From Chitinophaga filiformis (GTDB lineage: Bacteria; Bacteroidota; Bacteroidia; Chitinophagales; Chitinophagaceae): a stretch of 64,000 nucleotides of DNA. This document shows positions 15,800-25,910 of the stretch, one piece after another (position 1 is the stretch's first letter; the number at the start of each line of letters is the position of its first letter). Location: NCBI RefSeq assembly GCF_900102545.1, contig NZ_FNBN01000006.1, forward strand, positions 372,001 through 436,000, read 5' to 3'. The translations under genes and the position numbers were made by a program. Below the pieces are notes generated by a model that worked only from the letters and a program-made list of their open reading frames with translations, was not told the origin of the DNA and ran no database searches.

Positions 15800-18379
15800 T
15801 GATAATGTTTGCGCTCTGAGCGGATTAATGACTGTGGCAGTCCTGCTGCCCCGTCCCCGCGTATCGAATGCTTTAAAGCGGATCGTTCCTTTTTCAGTGA
15901 CCGGCCCTGTATAGATCTTACTCTTGTTATCAGGCTCCTTTCCATCTGTTGTGTAACGTAAGGTGAAACCCGGCAACTGTATATTGGCAGTAACAGCACC
16001 ATTGTTCAGTTGTAATCCCGGTGTAGGTATGCGGTAATTGTAACCACCATTGTAATGATCCAGTCTTACCAGTTCTCTTTTACCCACTACATTCACAAAA
16101 GTATTCCAGGCGTTGTTATACAACTGCTCACTACGGGCACTGTCTTTCTCTGTTGCCCACTCCGGATTCTTTGCCCAGGCACGTTCTGCGAGTCCCAGTA
16201 ACTTCGGCAGGATCATATATTCCATGCGCGCGGAATTCTTTACTGTTTCGCTCCACAGTAATCCCTGTACACCAACAATGTTGTCTGCACCATAAGCCGT
16301 CAGCGGATCTTTTCCTTTGAAGATATCCGGATTCAGACGGTTACCCAATGCATCTACTTTTGAATTCTTGTAGTAATTCTCCGGGATGAAATAGAATGGT
16401 TTGTCGATGTCTACAAAACCGCCCCAATAAAATCCGGGTTCTTCGAAAGACTTCATATAAGCCATGTCGAAATACAGGTTGCTTACGCCTGATAATACTA
16501 CTTTATAGTTCGCATTAGCCAGCCTGTAAGCCAGGTCTTCTGCACCGCCTCCCATTACGTTATTCCATACATCCACCATAAAACCATTGTTGCTGAAATC
16601 CGGGTTAGGAATATAATGAGGTCTGCCATCAACAGTAGTCTTACGCATGCCCATCTCTTCCCATCCGTATTGCTTCAGTCCACGCGCTTTCAACAGTGAA
16701 TATACTTTACCGTAGTAATAGTACCAGAGATCATCCGTGTTTTTGATCGTCTTATCCTGCTGCATCAAAGCCTGTACTACCGGCGATTTTGTCCATACAC
16801 CCGCAGGCACTTCATCACCGCCCATGTGTACATATTCCAGCGGTACACCAGCTTCTTTGTAATACGCCTGCAAACCATCTACTACCTTATCGAGGAAGGT
16901 ATAGACTGATGGTAATGCCACGTTGATCACATTATCATTCCAGTTCTGTACAGAGTGATATACTGATTGGTCCTCCAGGTCTGACAACAGGTATTGTGTT
17001 GCTTCAGCATTTTTTCCTGCTGCCTGTAATTTCGCGTAACGGGCTTCCATCGCTTTTACTGCAGCACGTGCGTGACCGGGCGTTTCTATTTCAGGGATAA
17101 CAGTGATATGTCTGTCTGCAGCATATTTCAGTATTTCCAGAAAATCCTGTTTTGTATAAAAGCCGCTGCCTGCTGTATCTGTTATGTCAGGTCCTGAGCC
17201 ATAAGAAGGCAGCAGGTGATCCTTTTCGTCTACAGTATGACCGCGATGACCGCCTACTTCTGTCAGTTCAGGCAAACCGGGTATTTCCAGTCTCCAGCCC
17301 TCATCATCTGTGAGGTGGAAATGAAATACGTTCAGTTTATACAGGGACATTAATTCCAGCAGTCGTAATACATCCTGTTTACTGTGGAAGTTGCGGGACA
17401 CATCGAGCATAAATGCACGGTAGCCGTAACGCGGTACATCCTTTACCTGTATGGCTGGCACTTGTATAGTTTTCTGTACGCCAGCCCAGGAAGCGGGAGG
17501 CAATATACTTTTCAAGGTCTGAATACCGTAAAAAATACCCGCGGCATCGGCAGCTTTGATGGTCACACCCTGCGGAGTTACCTGCAGCGAATAGGCTTCA
17601 GGCGCCAGGCTGGCATCTTCCTGCAAAGCAATACCGTTACCACTGCCAACCGCTGGTTTAGTACCCAGCAATTTTCCCAGTTCATCCGCCAGGTAAGCAC
17701 TCTCTTTTGCAAATGCAGGCGCTGCATTGATCTGTATACCGGTCTGTAGCACATAAGTGCCTGTACCGGGTATAACTTCCTGCGGTGTGGGGAATACCAG
17801 CGGCAACTGTTCGGCGGGAATATCCTTAATGTTCTTATTCTGAGCATACACATCCGCGGGAGTGGTCAGTGCTGTTTTGTCGCCCGGGAAGCGCAGATAT
17901 TGTTTAGGCTGGGTAGAAGGACGTATTTCCAGCGGGGGCAGGCGATAACCTTTAGCAGGCTCCTTATCCCATACCAGGTACAGTCCATCAGGCGCATCTG
18001 TAAAGTTCACGGCCCAGGCATCTCCTACCATTTCAACGCGGATGGAATCGCCAGGGGCAATGCCCTTACTGTCATCCGCAGGAGATAACTTATATAGATC
18101 GCCGTTTACATGTGCAGCTGTTACCCCACCGGTGGTAGCGCCTTCCTTCACTGACCTCACGAAATTAAAATACAGCTGCCAGCCCTTTGCGGGAAAAGCA
18201 GTCTTGCCTTTGTTTACGATGGTAAAGGCAGAAAGGAACTGAGCTTTCCCCTGGTGGTTGTTTTCCACTACTTCCCATGAAACCTTTATCCTGGAGGCGT
18301 CAAACGGCGCCTGTGCATGCGAAGGGGCTACTGCTCCCGTGAGCAGGCCACATGCTAATATCAGATGGCGAAATTGCAT
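15782..18379 (-). CDS. Beta-N-acetylhexosaminidase, GH20 (chitobiase type)
   Basis: An 865-residue secreted enzyme. The signal peptide (about residues 1-23, PSHAQ) supports ATG 18379 over an upstream ATG at 18481. Order of domains: CHB_HEX carbohydrate-binding domain (about 30-160, IKVSWEVVENNHQGKAQF); GH20b; the GH20 barrel from about residue 320 (FMLDVSRNFHSKQDVLRLLE, VFHFHLTDDEGWRLEIPGLP); the catalytic pair Asp522-Glu523 in HMGGDEVPAGVW; and a C-terminal CHB_HEX_C sheet (LRYTTDGKEPDNKSKIYTGP). It removes terminal GlcNAc or GalNAc from chitobiose or glycans, probably in the periplasm or at the cell surface. It is monocistronic, divergent from mscS, and ends in its own terminator. Confidence 0.93.
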   Translation of the reverse strand: MQFRHLILACGLLTGAVAPSHAQAPFDASRIKVSWEVVENNHQGKAQFLSAFTIVNKGKTAFPAKGWQLYFNFVRSVKEGATTGGVTAAHVNGDLYKLSPADDSKGIAPGDSIRVEMVGDAWAVNFTDAPDGLYLVWDKEPAKGYRLPPLEIRPSTQPKQYLRFPGDKTALTTPADVYAQNKNIKDIPAEQLPLVFPTPQEVIPGTGTYVLQTGIQINAAPAFAKESAYLADELGKLLGTKPAVGSGNGIALQEDASLAPEAYSLQVTPQGVTIKAADAAGIFYGIQTLKSILPPASWAGVQKTIQVPAIQVKDVPRYGYRAFMLDVSRNFHSKQDVLRLLELMSLYKLNVFHFHLTDDEGWRLEIPGLPELTEVGGHRGHTVDEKDHLLPSYGSGPDITDTAGSGFYTKQDFLEILKYAADRHITVIPEIETPGHARAAVKAMEARYAKLQAAGKNAEATQYLLSDLEDQSVYHSVQNWNDNVINVALPSVYTFLDKVVDGLQAYYKEAGVPLEYVHMGGDEVPAGVWTKSPVVQALMQQDKTIKNTDDLWYYYYGKVYSLLKARGLKQYGWEEMGMRKTTVDGRPHYIPNPDFSNNGFMVDVWNNVMGGGAEDLAYRLANANYKVVLSGVSNLYFDMAYMKSFEEPGFYWGGFVDIDKPFYFIPENYYKNSKVDALGNRLNPDIFKGKDPLTAYGADNIVGVQGLLWSETVKNSARMEYMILPKLLGLAERAWAKNPEWATEKDSARSEQLYNNAWNTFVNVVGKRELVRLDHYNGGYNYRIPTPGLQLNNGAVTANIQLPGFTLRYTTDGKEPDNKSKIYTGPVTEKGTIRFKAFDTRGRGSRTATVINPLRAQTLSKGGDL

Positions 18380-18527
18380 AAGCTGAAAAAAGTTGTCCCG
18401 TAAGATAAGGTTATACCCTCTTAAAACAAACTGAAACTGTCCCGGTTTTTCCGCAATTGACCGGTTCCAGGCAGATGGCACAGTTATTAGATAGTCTAAG
18501 TATCTGTTTCATCAAAACCTGCTTATT

Positions 18528-19346
18528 ATGAATAAAAGTTTTTCGAGCTGGGGAGACCTGATATGGGATAAGCTGCACCGGTGGGCAACTGCAGGTATTA
18601 AAATGCTTCCCAACATGGCGGTGGCTATTATCGTAGCGATTGCCTTTTTCCTGCTTGCCAGGCTTATTAAAATACTGGTGTATAAGTTCGTGTCAAAACT
18701 GTCGGACAACCCGGCATTAAGCGGCCTTTTCGCCAACATTTTCTCTATCATCGTCACCCTGATCGGTTTATTTGTGGCGCTGGAAGTACTCAAACTGGAT
18801 AAGGCGGTATCCTCCCTGCTGGCAGGCGCCGGTATCATTGGTCTGGCGCTCGGCTTTGCATTCCAGGACCTGACGGCTAATTTCATTTCAGGTATCTTCA
18901 TCACTTTCCGCCGGCCATTTGAAGTGGGGCACCAGATAGAGACAAATGGCTTTTGCGGAAATGTGGAAGACATACAGCTTCGTTCTACCCTGCTCCGCAC
19001 CATCGACGGACTTCATGTCATCATTCCCAATAAAGATATCTTTCAGAAGCCTATCATTAATCATTCCCTCACGCCTGAACGGAGAACAGAAATTACTTTT
19101 AATGTACCCGCTGTACATGAAAGTGCCTTAGAGATCCAGCGGCTGGCCGCAGAAGCACTGAGAGGTGTGGATCACCTGGCGGAAAACAAACCGCCCGAGG
19201 TTTATTTCACCAATATTGACGGCGCCAATATCAAAGTGACCGTAGCCTGCTGGATCGTGAATGAGGATATCCGCACTTTTGAGGACACAAAAACCCAGCT
19301 CATTATGAAGATTACAGCAGTGTTAAAGAACAATAAGCTGATCTGA
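18528..19346 (+). CDS. Small-conductance mechanosensitive channel, MscS family
   Basis: A 272-residue protein close in size to E. coli MscS (286). It has hydrophobic helices at about residues 27-50 and 64-85, and the pore helix with the Gly/Ala-rich AGAGIIGLALGFAFQDLTAN. The signature FISGIFITFRRPFEVGHQIE and the beta domain (VEDIQLRSTLLRTIDGLHVIIPNK) follow. It opens under membrane tension to release solutes after osmotic downshock. It is divergent from the GH20 gene and 39 bases ahead of the glutamate-synthase-like gene, so co-transcription is possible. Confidence 0.93.
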   Translation: MNKSFSSWGDLIWDKLHRWATAGIKMLPNMAVAIIVAIAFFLLARLIKILVYKFVSKLSDNPALSGLFANIFSIIVTLIGLFVALEVLKLDKAVSSLLAGAGIIGLALGFAFQDLTANFISGIFITFRRPFEVGHQIETNGFCGNVEDIQLRSTLLRTIDGLHVIIPNKDIFQKPIINHSLTPERRTEITFNVPAVHESALEIQRLAAEALRGVDHLAENKPPEVYFTNIDGANIKVTVACWIVNEDIRTFEDTKTQLIMKITAVLKNNKLI

Positions 19347-19385
19347 TTTTTCCTAACTTAGCCCCTTATTAAAGGGAGCTTACAT

Positions 19386-20942
19386 ATGAAAGGATTTATT
19401 GCTTTTACGGTAGTCAGCCTGGCTTTTATTACCTGTCTGGGATATTTCTTCCCCTGGACCTGGTGGTTACTGGTACTGATATTGCCGTTGATTGTCATGG
19501 GGTTGATCGATATAACCCAAAAGAAACACGCCATCATGCGCAACTACCCTATCGTGGGTCGTCTGCGTTATTTTATGGAAGATATCCGTCCGAAGATCTA
19601 CCAATACTTCGTGGAGAGTGATATTGACGGCAGCCCGGTAAACCGTGTAGACCGCTCTACCATTTACCAGCGTGCAAAAAGGGAATTGAACTCCCAACCA
19701 TTTGGTACACAGTTCAATGTATACGCTGAAGGCTATGAATGGATGGCCCATTCCATCCAACCCAAAGCTTTTGACAAAATGAATAAAGATCCGCGTGTGC
19801 TGATTGGGGGCAATGATTGTACACAACCTTATTCCGCCAGCATCCTGAACGTTTCCGCTATGAGTTACGGATCTCTCAGCTCCAATGCGGTGCAGGCACT
19901 GAACGGAGGCGCTAAACTGGGCAATTTCGCTCACAATACCGGAGAAGGGGGTATCAGTGAACATCACCTGGCGCAGGGCGGTGATATTATCTGGCAGATC
20001 GGTACCGGTTATTTTGGTTGCCGTACGGCAGAAGGCAATTTTGATGAGAAGCTATTCTCCGATAAATGTGCCACTCCTCAGATTAAAATGATCGAACTAA
20101 AGATCTCCCAGGGCGCGAAACCGGGTCATGGAGGGATATTACCTGCCTCCAAGAATACGCCTGAAATTGCGGCTATCCGTCACGTGCAACCGCATACTAC
20201 CGTGGCGTCTCCGCCTTATCATACCGCTTTCAATACACCCCGGCAGATGGTGCAGTTCATTGCCCGTATGCGGCAGCTGAGCGGAGGGAAACCGGTAGGT
20301 TTTAAACTCTGTATCGGACAAAAAAGGGAGTTCCACGCTATTTGTAAAGCTATGCTGGAAACAGGCCATTATCCTGACTTCATTACGGTGGATGGCGGCG
20401 AAGGTGGTACCGGCGCAGCTCCTCCTGAATTCTCCAACTCTGTAGGTATGCCGCTGATGGACGCACTGGCATTTGTGCATGATACCCTGACCGGCTATAA
20501 TATCCGCAATAAAGTGAAAGTGATCGCTTCCGGTAAGATCCTGACCGGTTTCCATATCCTTCGCGCACTGGCTTTGGGGGCAGATGCCTGCAACAGCGCC
20601 CGCGCCATGATGATGGCTCTTGGCTGTATACAGGCGCTGGTATGTAATACAAACCGCTGTCCTACAGGCGTGGCTACCCAGGACAAATGGCTGATGGCGG
20701 GTCTGGTGGTAGACGACAAGAAGCACCGCGTATCCAATTATCACCAGGATACGATAGAAAGCGCTATAGAACTGGCGGCTGCAGCAGGTCTGGCAACACC
20801 ACACCACATCACCCGCAGTCACATATCCCGCCGCGTGTTCATGAACCAGGTAAAAACATTCGAGGAAATATACCCCAGCACTCCTGCCGGCTCATTGCTG
20901 ACCGGACAGGAAATGGAGACGGTGAGCATAGACGCATGGTAA
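19386..20942 (+). CDS. FMN-binding glutamate synthase-like protein, membrane-anchored
   Basis: A 518-residue protein. An N-terminal hydrophobic segment (about residues 5-42) predicts one or two membrane helices. The rest is the GltB central/FMN domain: MSYGSLSSNAVQALNGGAKL, NTGEGGISEHHL, the FMN-binding GGEGGTGAAPPEF, and the C-x5-C-x4-CPTG iron-sulphur pattern near ALVCNTNRCPTGVATQD. The glutaminase (amidotransferase) and GXGXG domains of true GltB are missing. The family is called glutamate-synthase-like, but the ammonia source and the electron donor are not established. A long hairpin terminator follows directly. Confidence 0.85.
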   Translation: MKGFIAFTVVSLAFITCLGYFFPWTWWLLVLILPLIVMGLIDITQKKHAIMRNYPIVGRLRYFMEDIRPKIYQYFVESDIDGSPVNRVDRSTIYQRAKRELNSQPFGTQFNVYAEGYEWMAHSIQPKAFDKMNKDPRVLIGGNDCTQPYSASILNVSAMSYGSLSSNAVQALNGGAKLGNFAHNTGEGGISEHHLAQGGDIIWQIGTGYFGCRTAEGNFDEKLFSDKCATPQIKMIELKISQGAKPGHGGILPASKNTPEIAAIRHVQPHTTVASPPYHTAFNTPRQMVQFIARMRQLSGGKPVGFKLCIGQKREFHAICKAMLETGHYPDFITVDGGEGGTGAAPPEFSNSVGMPLMDALAFVHDTLTGYNIRNKVKVIASGKILTGFHILRALALGADACNSARAMMMALGCIQALVCNTNRCPTGVATQDKWLMAGLVVDDKKHRVSNYHQDTIESAIELAAAAGLATPHHITRSHISRRVFMNQVKTFEEIYPSTPAGSLLTGQEMETVSIDAW

Positions 20943-20952
20943 GGAACTGACG

Positions 20953-21026
20953 ATTAAGAATCAGGAATTTAATCCCGTTATACTCATCCGCCACTAATTC
21001 CTGATTCTTAATTCCTGACTTTTTTA
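20953..21026 (+). terminator. Long-stem intrinsic terminator
   Basis: Perfect 17-bp arms (20953-20969 and 20996-21012) around a 26-base loop, followed by a T-rich tract at 21020-21028. It begins 10 bases past the stop of the glutamate-synthase-like gene. Confidence 0.7.
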
Positions 21027-21063
21027 TTTACATTCATGTCTCAACCAAAATTGTTACCCATAC

Positions 21064-23877
21064 ATGAATGCCCGTGTTCCGATATTATTTCTATTCCTGC
21101 TGATCAATTTGTTCATTCCCTATGCTGTATCCGCTCAGCAACGTACTACTACCGATAGCATTGTACTTCGTTATGCAGATACCACAGCCACACCTTCCGG
21201 ATACTTTCTCGTAAAATTTGATGCATTTCCTGGTAGCGCCTTGTTACAAAAACATGGGCTGACAAAAACACTCAGTCCCCGGCATCATATTCTGCAGCGC
21301 GCACTGTTCGATTCTGTTGAAGCGAAACACGTAATGCAGATCTATCCTGCTAATTATAACTGGAAGTGTAGTGATGCCCTTGTCAGGGATATCGGTACGT
21401 TACAACTACGGGATAGCCTGCTGGTGCAGGTATCGTTTAATAATACTGTTAATACCCTTCAATATTGCCGTCCGCTGTCTGCTGCTTCGTCTTATCCTGT
21501 TGTGATAGCAAGTGTAAAGATGAAAGACTGGGCCTTATTTACCGCACAACCTAATGTGCGCTTCGTAGACAGATTCCGTACTGCGCGCACAGAGGTGGCT
21601 ATCAACAATGCGCTGCCTTCTGTTGACTATATCAATGTGCTACACCAGCAATATCCCGCCTTACAAGGCAACAACCATACTGTGGGCATCAAGGAAGAAT
21701 GGTTTGACACTACTGATATTGACCTTTTAGGAAAAGCGGTTCCTTCTCCGCTTGCAGCTACTACCATCAATCCGCATGCAACCATGATGGCCACGCTGAT
21801 TGCCGGTCTTGGGAATACAGGCCCCAGTGGTAAAGGTGTTGCTGTAAAGGCCAGGTTAAGCTCTTCTAATTATCAGCGGCTATTGCCGGATGAGAACAAT
21901 TATTTTAAGAACGCCAATATTATCGTACAGAATCATTCTTATGGTACCACCCTTGAGAATTATTATGGCGCAGAAGCAGTAGCATATGATCAACAGGTAT
22001 ATACACTGGATACACTATTGCATATTTTTTCTTCGGGCAACATCGGCAATAGCGCTCCTGCTGATGGTATCTATAAGGGATTACCAGGTTATGCCAATCT
22101 CAGTGGTACTTTTAAACAGGCAAAGAATGTACTGGTGATAGGTGGGATTGATACCGGTTATAATGTTCCCGTGCTCAGTTCAAAAGGTCCTGCCTTTGAT
22201 GGCCGCATCTCTCCACAGCTGGTGGCTTACGGACAAGCCGGCACTTCTGATGCTGCGGCGACTACGACCGGTATTGCCACAATTGTACAGGAGGCTTTTC
22301 AGCAGGAGTTTAGCAGTACGCCTTCATCCGCGATGGTGAAGGCTATCATGGTCAACAGTGCAGATGATATTAATACGCCCGGGCCGGATTATAGCAGCGG
22401 ATATGGCTTACTGAATGCTGTTGCAGCGGTGCGTACGATTAATGACAAACGGCTTTCCAGTGGTGTGGTAACCACGGGGAATAGTGTAAGTATTCCTGTC
22501 AATGTACCACCCAATACCGCCAGGCTGAAGATCACGCTTTGCTGGAATGATCCTGCTGCGACAGAGAATATTAGTAAATCCCTGCTTAACGACCTGGACC
22601 TGTCTGTTACAGACAATACAGGCAAGAGTTACCTGCCCTGGTTACTGAGCACCTACCCTTCTGCGGATTCCCTCTCTGCACCCGCCCGCCATGGCAGGGA
22701 TAGTATCAATAATGTGGAACAGGTATCTATTGAGTTGCCGGCAACACGAACGGTGAACATCCAGGTGTCTGCCCGGCAACTATCGGCAGGTACTACGCAA
22801 CGCTTTCATATTGCCTGGCAGGCTATTCCCCTGTCTTCCTTTGAATGGCAATATCCGGCTGCCGGCGAACAACTTACTGCCGGAGATAATATTGCGATAC
22901 GCTGGCGTACACCTCATACCGGCAACGGTACGCTTTCCTTCAGTGCAGACAGTGGACGTAGCTGGACACCGATAGCAGTTGATATTCCACTGGCAGGTGC
23001 GAATAGTCGCTGGAATATTCCCGCCATTTTTAGTAAAGGCTTACTGCGGATGAGTACTACGGATACAACCTGGACGAGTGATTATTTCAATATATCTACT
23101 CCGATAAACATTAATGTAGGGTATAATTGTCCGGATACATTGCAGATAAACTGGCGTCCTATAGACAATGCTTCCGGTTATGAAGTATATACCATGCAAG
23201 GGAAGTTGTTGTCTCTTATCAGTACTACAACGGATACAGTGCTACTTATTTCTAAGGCACAATTGTCATCTCCTTATATCTCGGTCACACCACGACATAA
23301 AGATGGATGGAGCGGATTACAGAGCGCCACTTATAACTATGAACAGCAGGGTGTGCTTTGCTTTTTCAGACAGATACTGGCAGACGTGCTGGCAGATAAT
23401 AGTGTTGATGTTACCGTAGTGCTAAGCACGCAATACAGGGTGAAAAAGATCTATTGGGAACGCTTACAGGTAAACGACTTTGTGGTGCTATCCAGCCAGG
23501 ATATCAGCTCCAGCGATCAATATATTTATAAAGATCATCCAAGCCATTCTGGTATCTTTTATTATCGTGTGAAGTTGGAATTAACTGATGGCCGTTTCAT
23601 TTATTCTGATGTGCAGTCGGTGCAGATATTGATCAACCAGGAGTTTCATTTATTCCCGGTGCCGGCTTCACAGCAACTCACGCTGCTCAGTAGTCGTCTT
23701 GGTGATTTGCAGATACGTTTCGTAGATATGAATGGCCGTACGGTGTTCACACGGCAGCTGACGCAGATGCGGGAGACTTATTCGCTGAAGGGAATGGCCG
23801 CGGGTGTTTATATCTGTGTAATCTATGAAGGAGAAAGGAAAATATTCACGAAGCGGTTTGTGAAGTTGACGGATTGA
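21064..23877 (+). CDS. Subtilase (S8) family secreted peptidase, probable T9SS cargo
   Basis: A 937-residue protein with a signal peptide (about 1-25, AVSAQ). The S8 domain spans about residues 200-435. His238 lies in PHATMMATLIAG, the oxyanion Asn326 in SSGNIGN, and the nucleophile Ser395 in GTSDAAATTTG. At the place of the usual Asp (VxxxDTG) the protein has Glu211 in VGIKEEWFDTTDIDL. A jelly-roll P-like domain follows (about 455-600), then Ig-like modules, and the last ~80 residues look like a type IX secretion sorting domain (FPVPASQQLTLLS, MNGRTVFTRQL, GVYICVIYEGERKIFTKRFV). I infer export to the surface or medium. Whether the Asp-to-Glu change leaves activity is unknown. Confidence 0.8.
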   Translation: MNARVPILFLFLLINLFIPYAVSAQQRTTTDSIVLRYADTTATPSGYFLVKFDAFPGSALLQKHGLTKTLSPRHHILQRALFDSVEAKHVMQIYPANYNWKCSDALVRDIGTLQLRDSLLVQVSFNNTVNTLQYCRPLSAASSYPVVIASVKMKDWALFTAQPNVRFVDRFRTARTEVAINNALPSVDYINVLHQQYPALQGNNHTVGIKEEWFDTTDIDLLGKAVPSPLAATTINPHATMMATLIAGLGNTGPSGKGVAVKARLSSSNYQRLLPDENNYFKNANIIVQNHSYGTTLENYYGAEAVAYDQQVYTLDTLLHIFSSGNIGNSAPADGIYKGLPGYANLSGTFKQAKNVLVIGGIDTGYNVPVLSSKGPAFDGRISPQLVAYGQAGTSDAAATTTGIATIVQEAFQQEFSSTPSSAMVKAIMVNSADDINTPGPDYSSGYGLLNAVAAVRTINDKRLSSGVVTTGNSVSIPVNVPPNTARLKITLCWNDPAATENISKSLLNDLDLSVTDNTGKSYLPWLLSTYPSADSLSAPARHGRDSINNVEQVSIELPATRTVNIQVSARQLSAGTTQRFHIAWQAIPLSSFEWQYPAAGEQLTAGDNIAIRWRTPHTGNGTLSFSADSGRSWTPIAVDIPLAGANSRWNIPAIFSKGLLRMSTTDTTWTSDYFNISTPININVGYNCPDTLQINWRPIDNASGYEVYTMQGKLLSLISTTTDTVLLISKAQLSSPYISVTPRHKDGWSGLQSATYNYEQQGVLCFFRQILADVLADNSVDVTVVLSTQYRVKKIYWERLQVNDFVVLSSQDISSSDQYIYKDHPSHSGIFYYRVKLELTDGRFIYSDVQSVQILINQEFHLFPVPASQQLTLLSSRLGDLQIRFVDMNGRTVFTRQLTQMRETYSLKGMAAGVYICVIYEGERKIFTKRFVKLTD

Positions 23878-23962
23878 TGTTATTGCGGCGGTTGATGTTC
23901 GTCATAAACCTCCCCGGGTGTCGCTATCGTGATTTCCCAGTGTTGAAGCTATAGCCACTTTT

Positions 23963-24180
23963 CATTCACGCTAAGTAGCTTCGGTTTCAGTATGGGATGG
24001 CGGTCGGCGCCTCTCCTTCTTTGGAATGCTATTGAGCGTTGTCAAGCGAATAGGGGGTTGAATATACATGGGGCAGTATCGGTCGTGTTGCCGGAGAGCC
24101 GAAGGCCCGCCCTTCCCACCTGAAACCGCCTGCTACTTCCGCGTCGCTCTTAAATGGTTAGGCGGCTAGCTTATCAGAGT
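23963..24180 (+). repeat. Palindromic repeat element, copy 1
   Basis: An element of about 218 bp that recurs inverted at 25911-26128 with roughly 85% identity by eye. Inside, arms at 23982-24016 and 24093-24128 are imperfect complements, so a long hairpin with a ~75-base loop is possible. The loop carries GGGGGTTGAATATACAT, which resembles the loop of the copies near 45.8-46.2 kb, and the right arm ends in CCACCTGAAACCGCC, also found at 45680. The remainder of the 23878-24252 gap has no gene. Confidence 0.75.
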
Positions 24181-24225
24181 AAGGAGGTTGCATCAAATTA
24201 CTTTTGCTGCTGATACAACCTCCTT
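24181..24225. terminator. Bidirectional terminator between subtilase and fucosidase
   Basis: A 15-bp stem with one mismatch (24181-24195 with 24211-24225) directly abuts repeat copy 1 and lies between two convergent genes. It is followed by a modest T-rich tract on the plus strand. Confidence 0.55.
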
Positions 24226-24252
24226 TGCGTTTTGTTAATTGATATTTGTTAA

Positions 24253-25701
24253 CTACTGTATCTTCACTACAAACAGGTTGCTGGTAATATCTCCGGGCCG
24301 TAAACCAGACAGATTGATTACACAATCCTTGCCTTGTTGCTGCCAGGTAATGGATTTATTACAACCCAGAATTACTGCTTTGGCGTTTTTCGCCGGTGTG
24401 AAGTCCTTTATCTTTAATTGTGGTTCATAACCGGTCGCGATACAATACAAGGCGTCATCCTTCTTTGTAAAGAACATCTCAATATGTGCGTGTTCTTTGG
24501 ATGGTTTTACCATCTTTGCCACATTGTAATCAGACATGAAACTAGCCTCTTTCACCTGCGGACGTTTTCCTGCGCTCCACTGACGCGTCTCTTTCCATGG
24601 TTTTGTATTGTAGATTGCTTCGCCATTCACTTCCAGCCAGGCACCGATATCTACTAACCTTTGCTGCATGATCACTGGTATGCGGCCATCTGCAGTGGGC
24701 CCTATATCGAGTAGCAGGTTACCACCACGGGAAACGATATCTATCAGCAATACGGTCAGGTCATTGCTTTTCTTGTAATCATTTACGGTTTCCATACGGT
24801 TATAGCCGTAGGAATTACCGATGCCCTGGCTTTCCTCCCATATTACACCGGGCTGCATACCACTGCCGTATTCAGAGGTGAGGTAAGTAGCGCCGTTGTT
24901 ATGTCCTCTTGTATTACTACCCCAGCGGTCATCTACTACTACTTCATCTTTTACGGGAGATTCATTGAATAACCAGGCCAGTAATTCCGGACTGTGCCAG
25001 GCGGTATCTGATTGTTCCCATTCTCCGTCAGAAAAGATTACAGAAGGTTTATAACGTGTTACAAGGTCTTTGAACTGTGGTGTCATTACATGCTGTACGT
25101 AGCTGGCTTTATCTTTCTTCCATAATGGATTGAACCATTCATAGAGAGAATAATAGTAACCCATTTTCAGACCAGCCTTTCTGACTTCATTGGTAAGATC
25201 TCCCAACAGGTCTCTTTTAGGAGTACCTGTTACTGCGTTCCATGGGCGCCCCCATACAGAATCGGCCTGTTTGTTATCCCAAAGGCAATATCCTTCATGA
25301 TGTTTGGAGGTCAGTACTACATACTTAGCTCCCGAACGGCGAAACACATCTGCCCATTGAGCAGGATCAAATAAAGAGGCGTTAAACTGTGATTCAAACT
25401 GCTGATAAGAGAAATCCTTACCATAGTTCTTATCATGAAATGCCCGCACTTTCTGATGCGTCTCATCCTTTGCACCATCCAATTGATACCAGTACCATTC
25501 GGAATAACCGCCTGGTCCCACCACTGCAAAGGAGGGAACCGCATACACACCCCAGTGTATAAAGATGCCAAACTTAGCTTCATTGAACCAGGCGGGAATA
25601 CCACGCTTATTCAGTGAGGCCCAGTCGGCCGTATATTGCTGTGCCGCAAGTGGCGCACATCCTATAAAAAAAGCGGCTGCATAAAGGAAGAGTTTTTTCA
25701 T
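24253..25701 (-). CDS. Alpha-L-fucosidase, GH29
   Basis: A 482-residue exo-fucosidase with a signal peptide (1 to about 21, APLAAQ). GH29 landmarks: WFNEAKFGIFIHWGVYAVPS, the His-His pair at 134-135 in TSKHHEGYCLWD, the likely nucleophile Asp225 in VIFSDGEWE, and LLDIGPTADGRIP. The C-terminal beta domain from about residue 390 is short. It removes terminal alpha-L-fucose from glycans in the periplasm. It stands alone, without a SusCD pair, and is flanked on both sides by inverted copies of the same repeat, which makes it look like a single-gene cassette. Confidence 0.94.
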   Translation of the reverse strand: MKKLFLYAAAFFIGCAPLAAQQYTADWASLNKRGIPAWFNEAKFGIFIHWGVYAVPSFAVVGPGGYSEWYWYQLDGAKDETHQKVRAFHDKNYGKDFSYQQFESQFNASLFDPAQWADVFRRSGAKYVVLTSKHHEGYCLWDNKQADSVWGRPWNAVTGTPKRDLLGDLTNEVRKAGLKMGYYYSLYEWFNPLWKKDKASYVQHVMTPQFKDLVTRYKPSVIFSDGEWEQSDTAWHSPELLAWLFNESPVKDEVVVDDRWGSNTRGHNNGATYLTSEYGSGMQPGVIWEESQGIGNSYGYNRMETVNDYKKSNDLTVLLIDIVSRGGNLLLDIGPTADGRIPVIMQQRLVDIGAWLEVNGEAIYNTKPWKETRQWSAGKRPQVKEASFMSDYNVAKMVKPSKEHAHIEMFFTKKDDALYCIATGYEPQLKIKDFTPAKNAKAVILGCNKSITWQQQGKDCVINLSGLRPGDITSNLFVVKIQ

Positions 25702-25910
25702 AACTGTAGTTGTAGTTGATAGATGAGACCATGAATTGATAATACCCTTAAATATAAAATGACAGGGTAGGAATTCCTAATAGCATCTGCACAGGGACCG
25801 GTACAATATTAGTCTTCCGAGCATAGTTTCCAACCATATCTTCCCATATTCAGATCACTTCAGATTGCAATAACCTTTGACAATCCACAGGACTTCTAAC
25901 TGAATATTCA

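Noticed and set aside
15739..16002. 87-codon minus-strand frame at the GH20 end
   Set aside because: It overlaps the C-terminal domain of GH20 in another frame and covers the terminator; no independent support.
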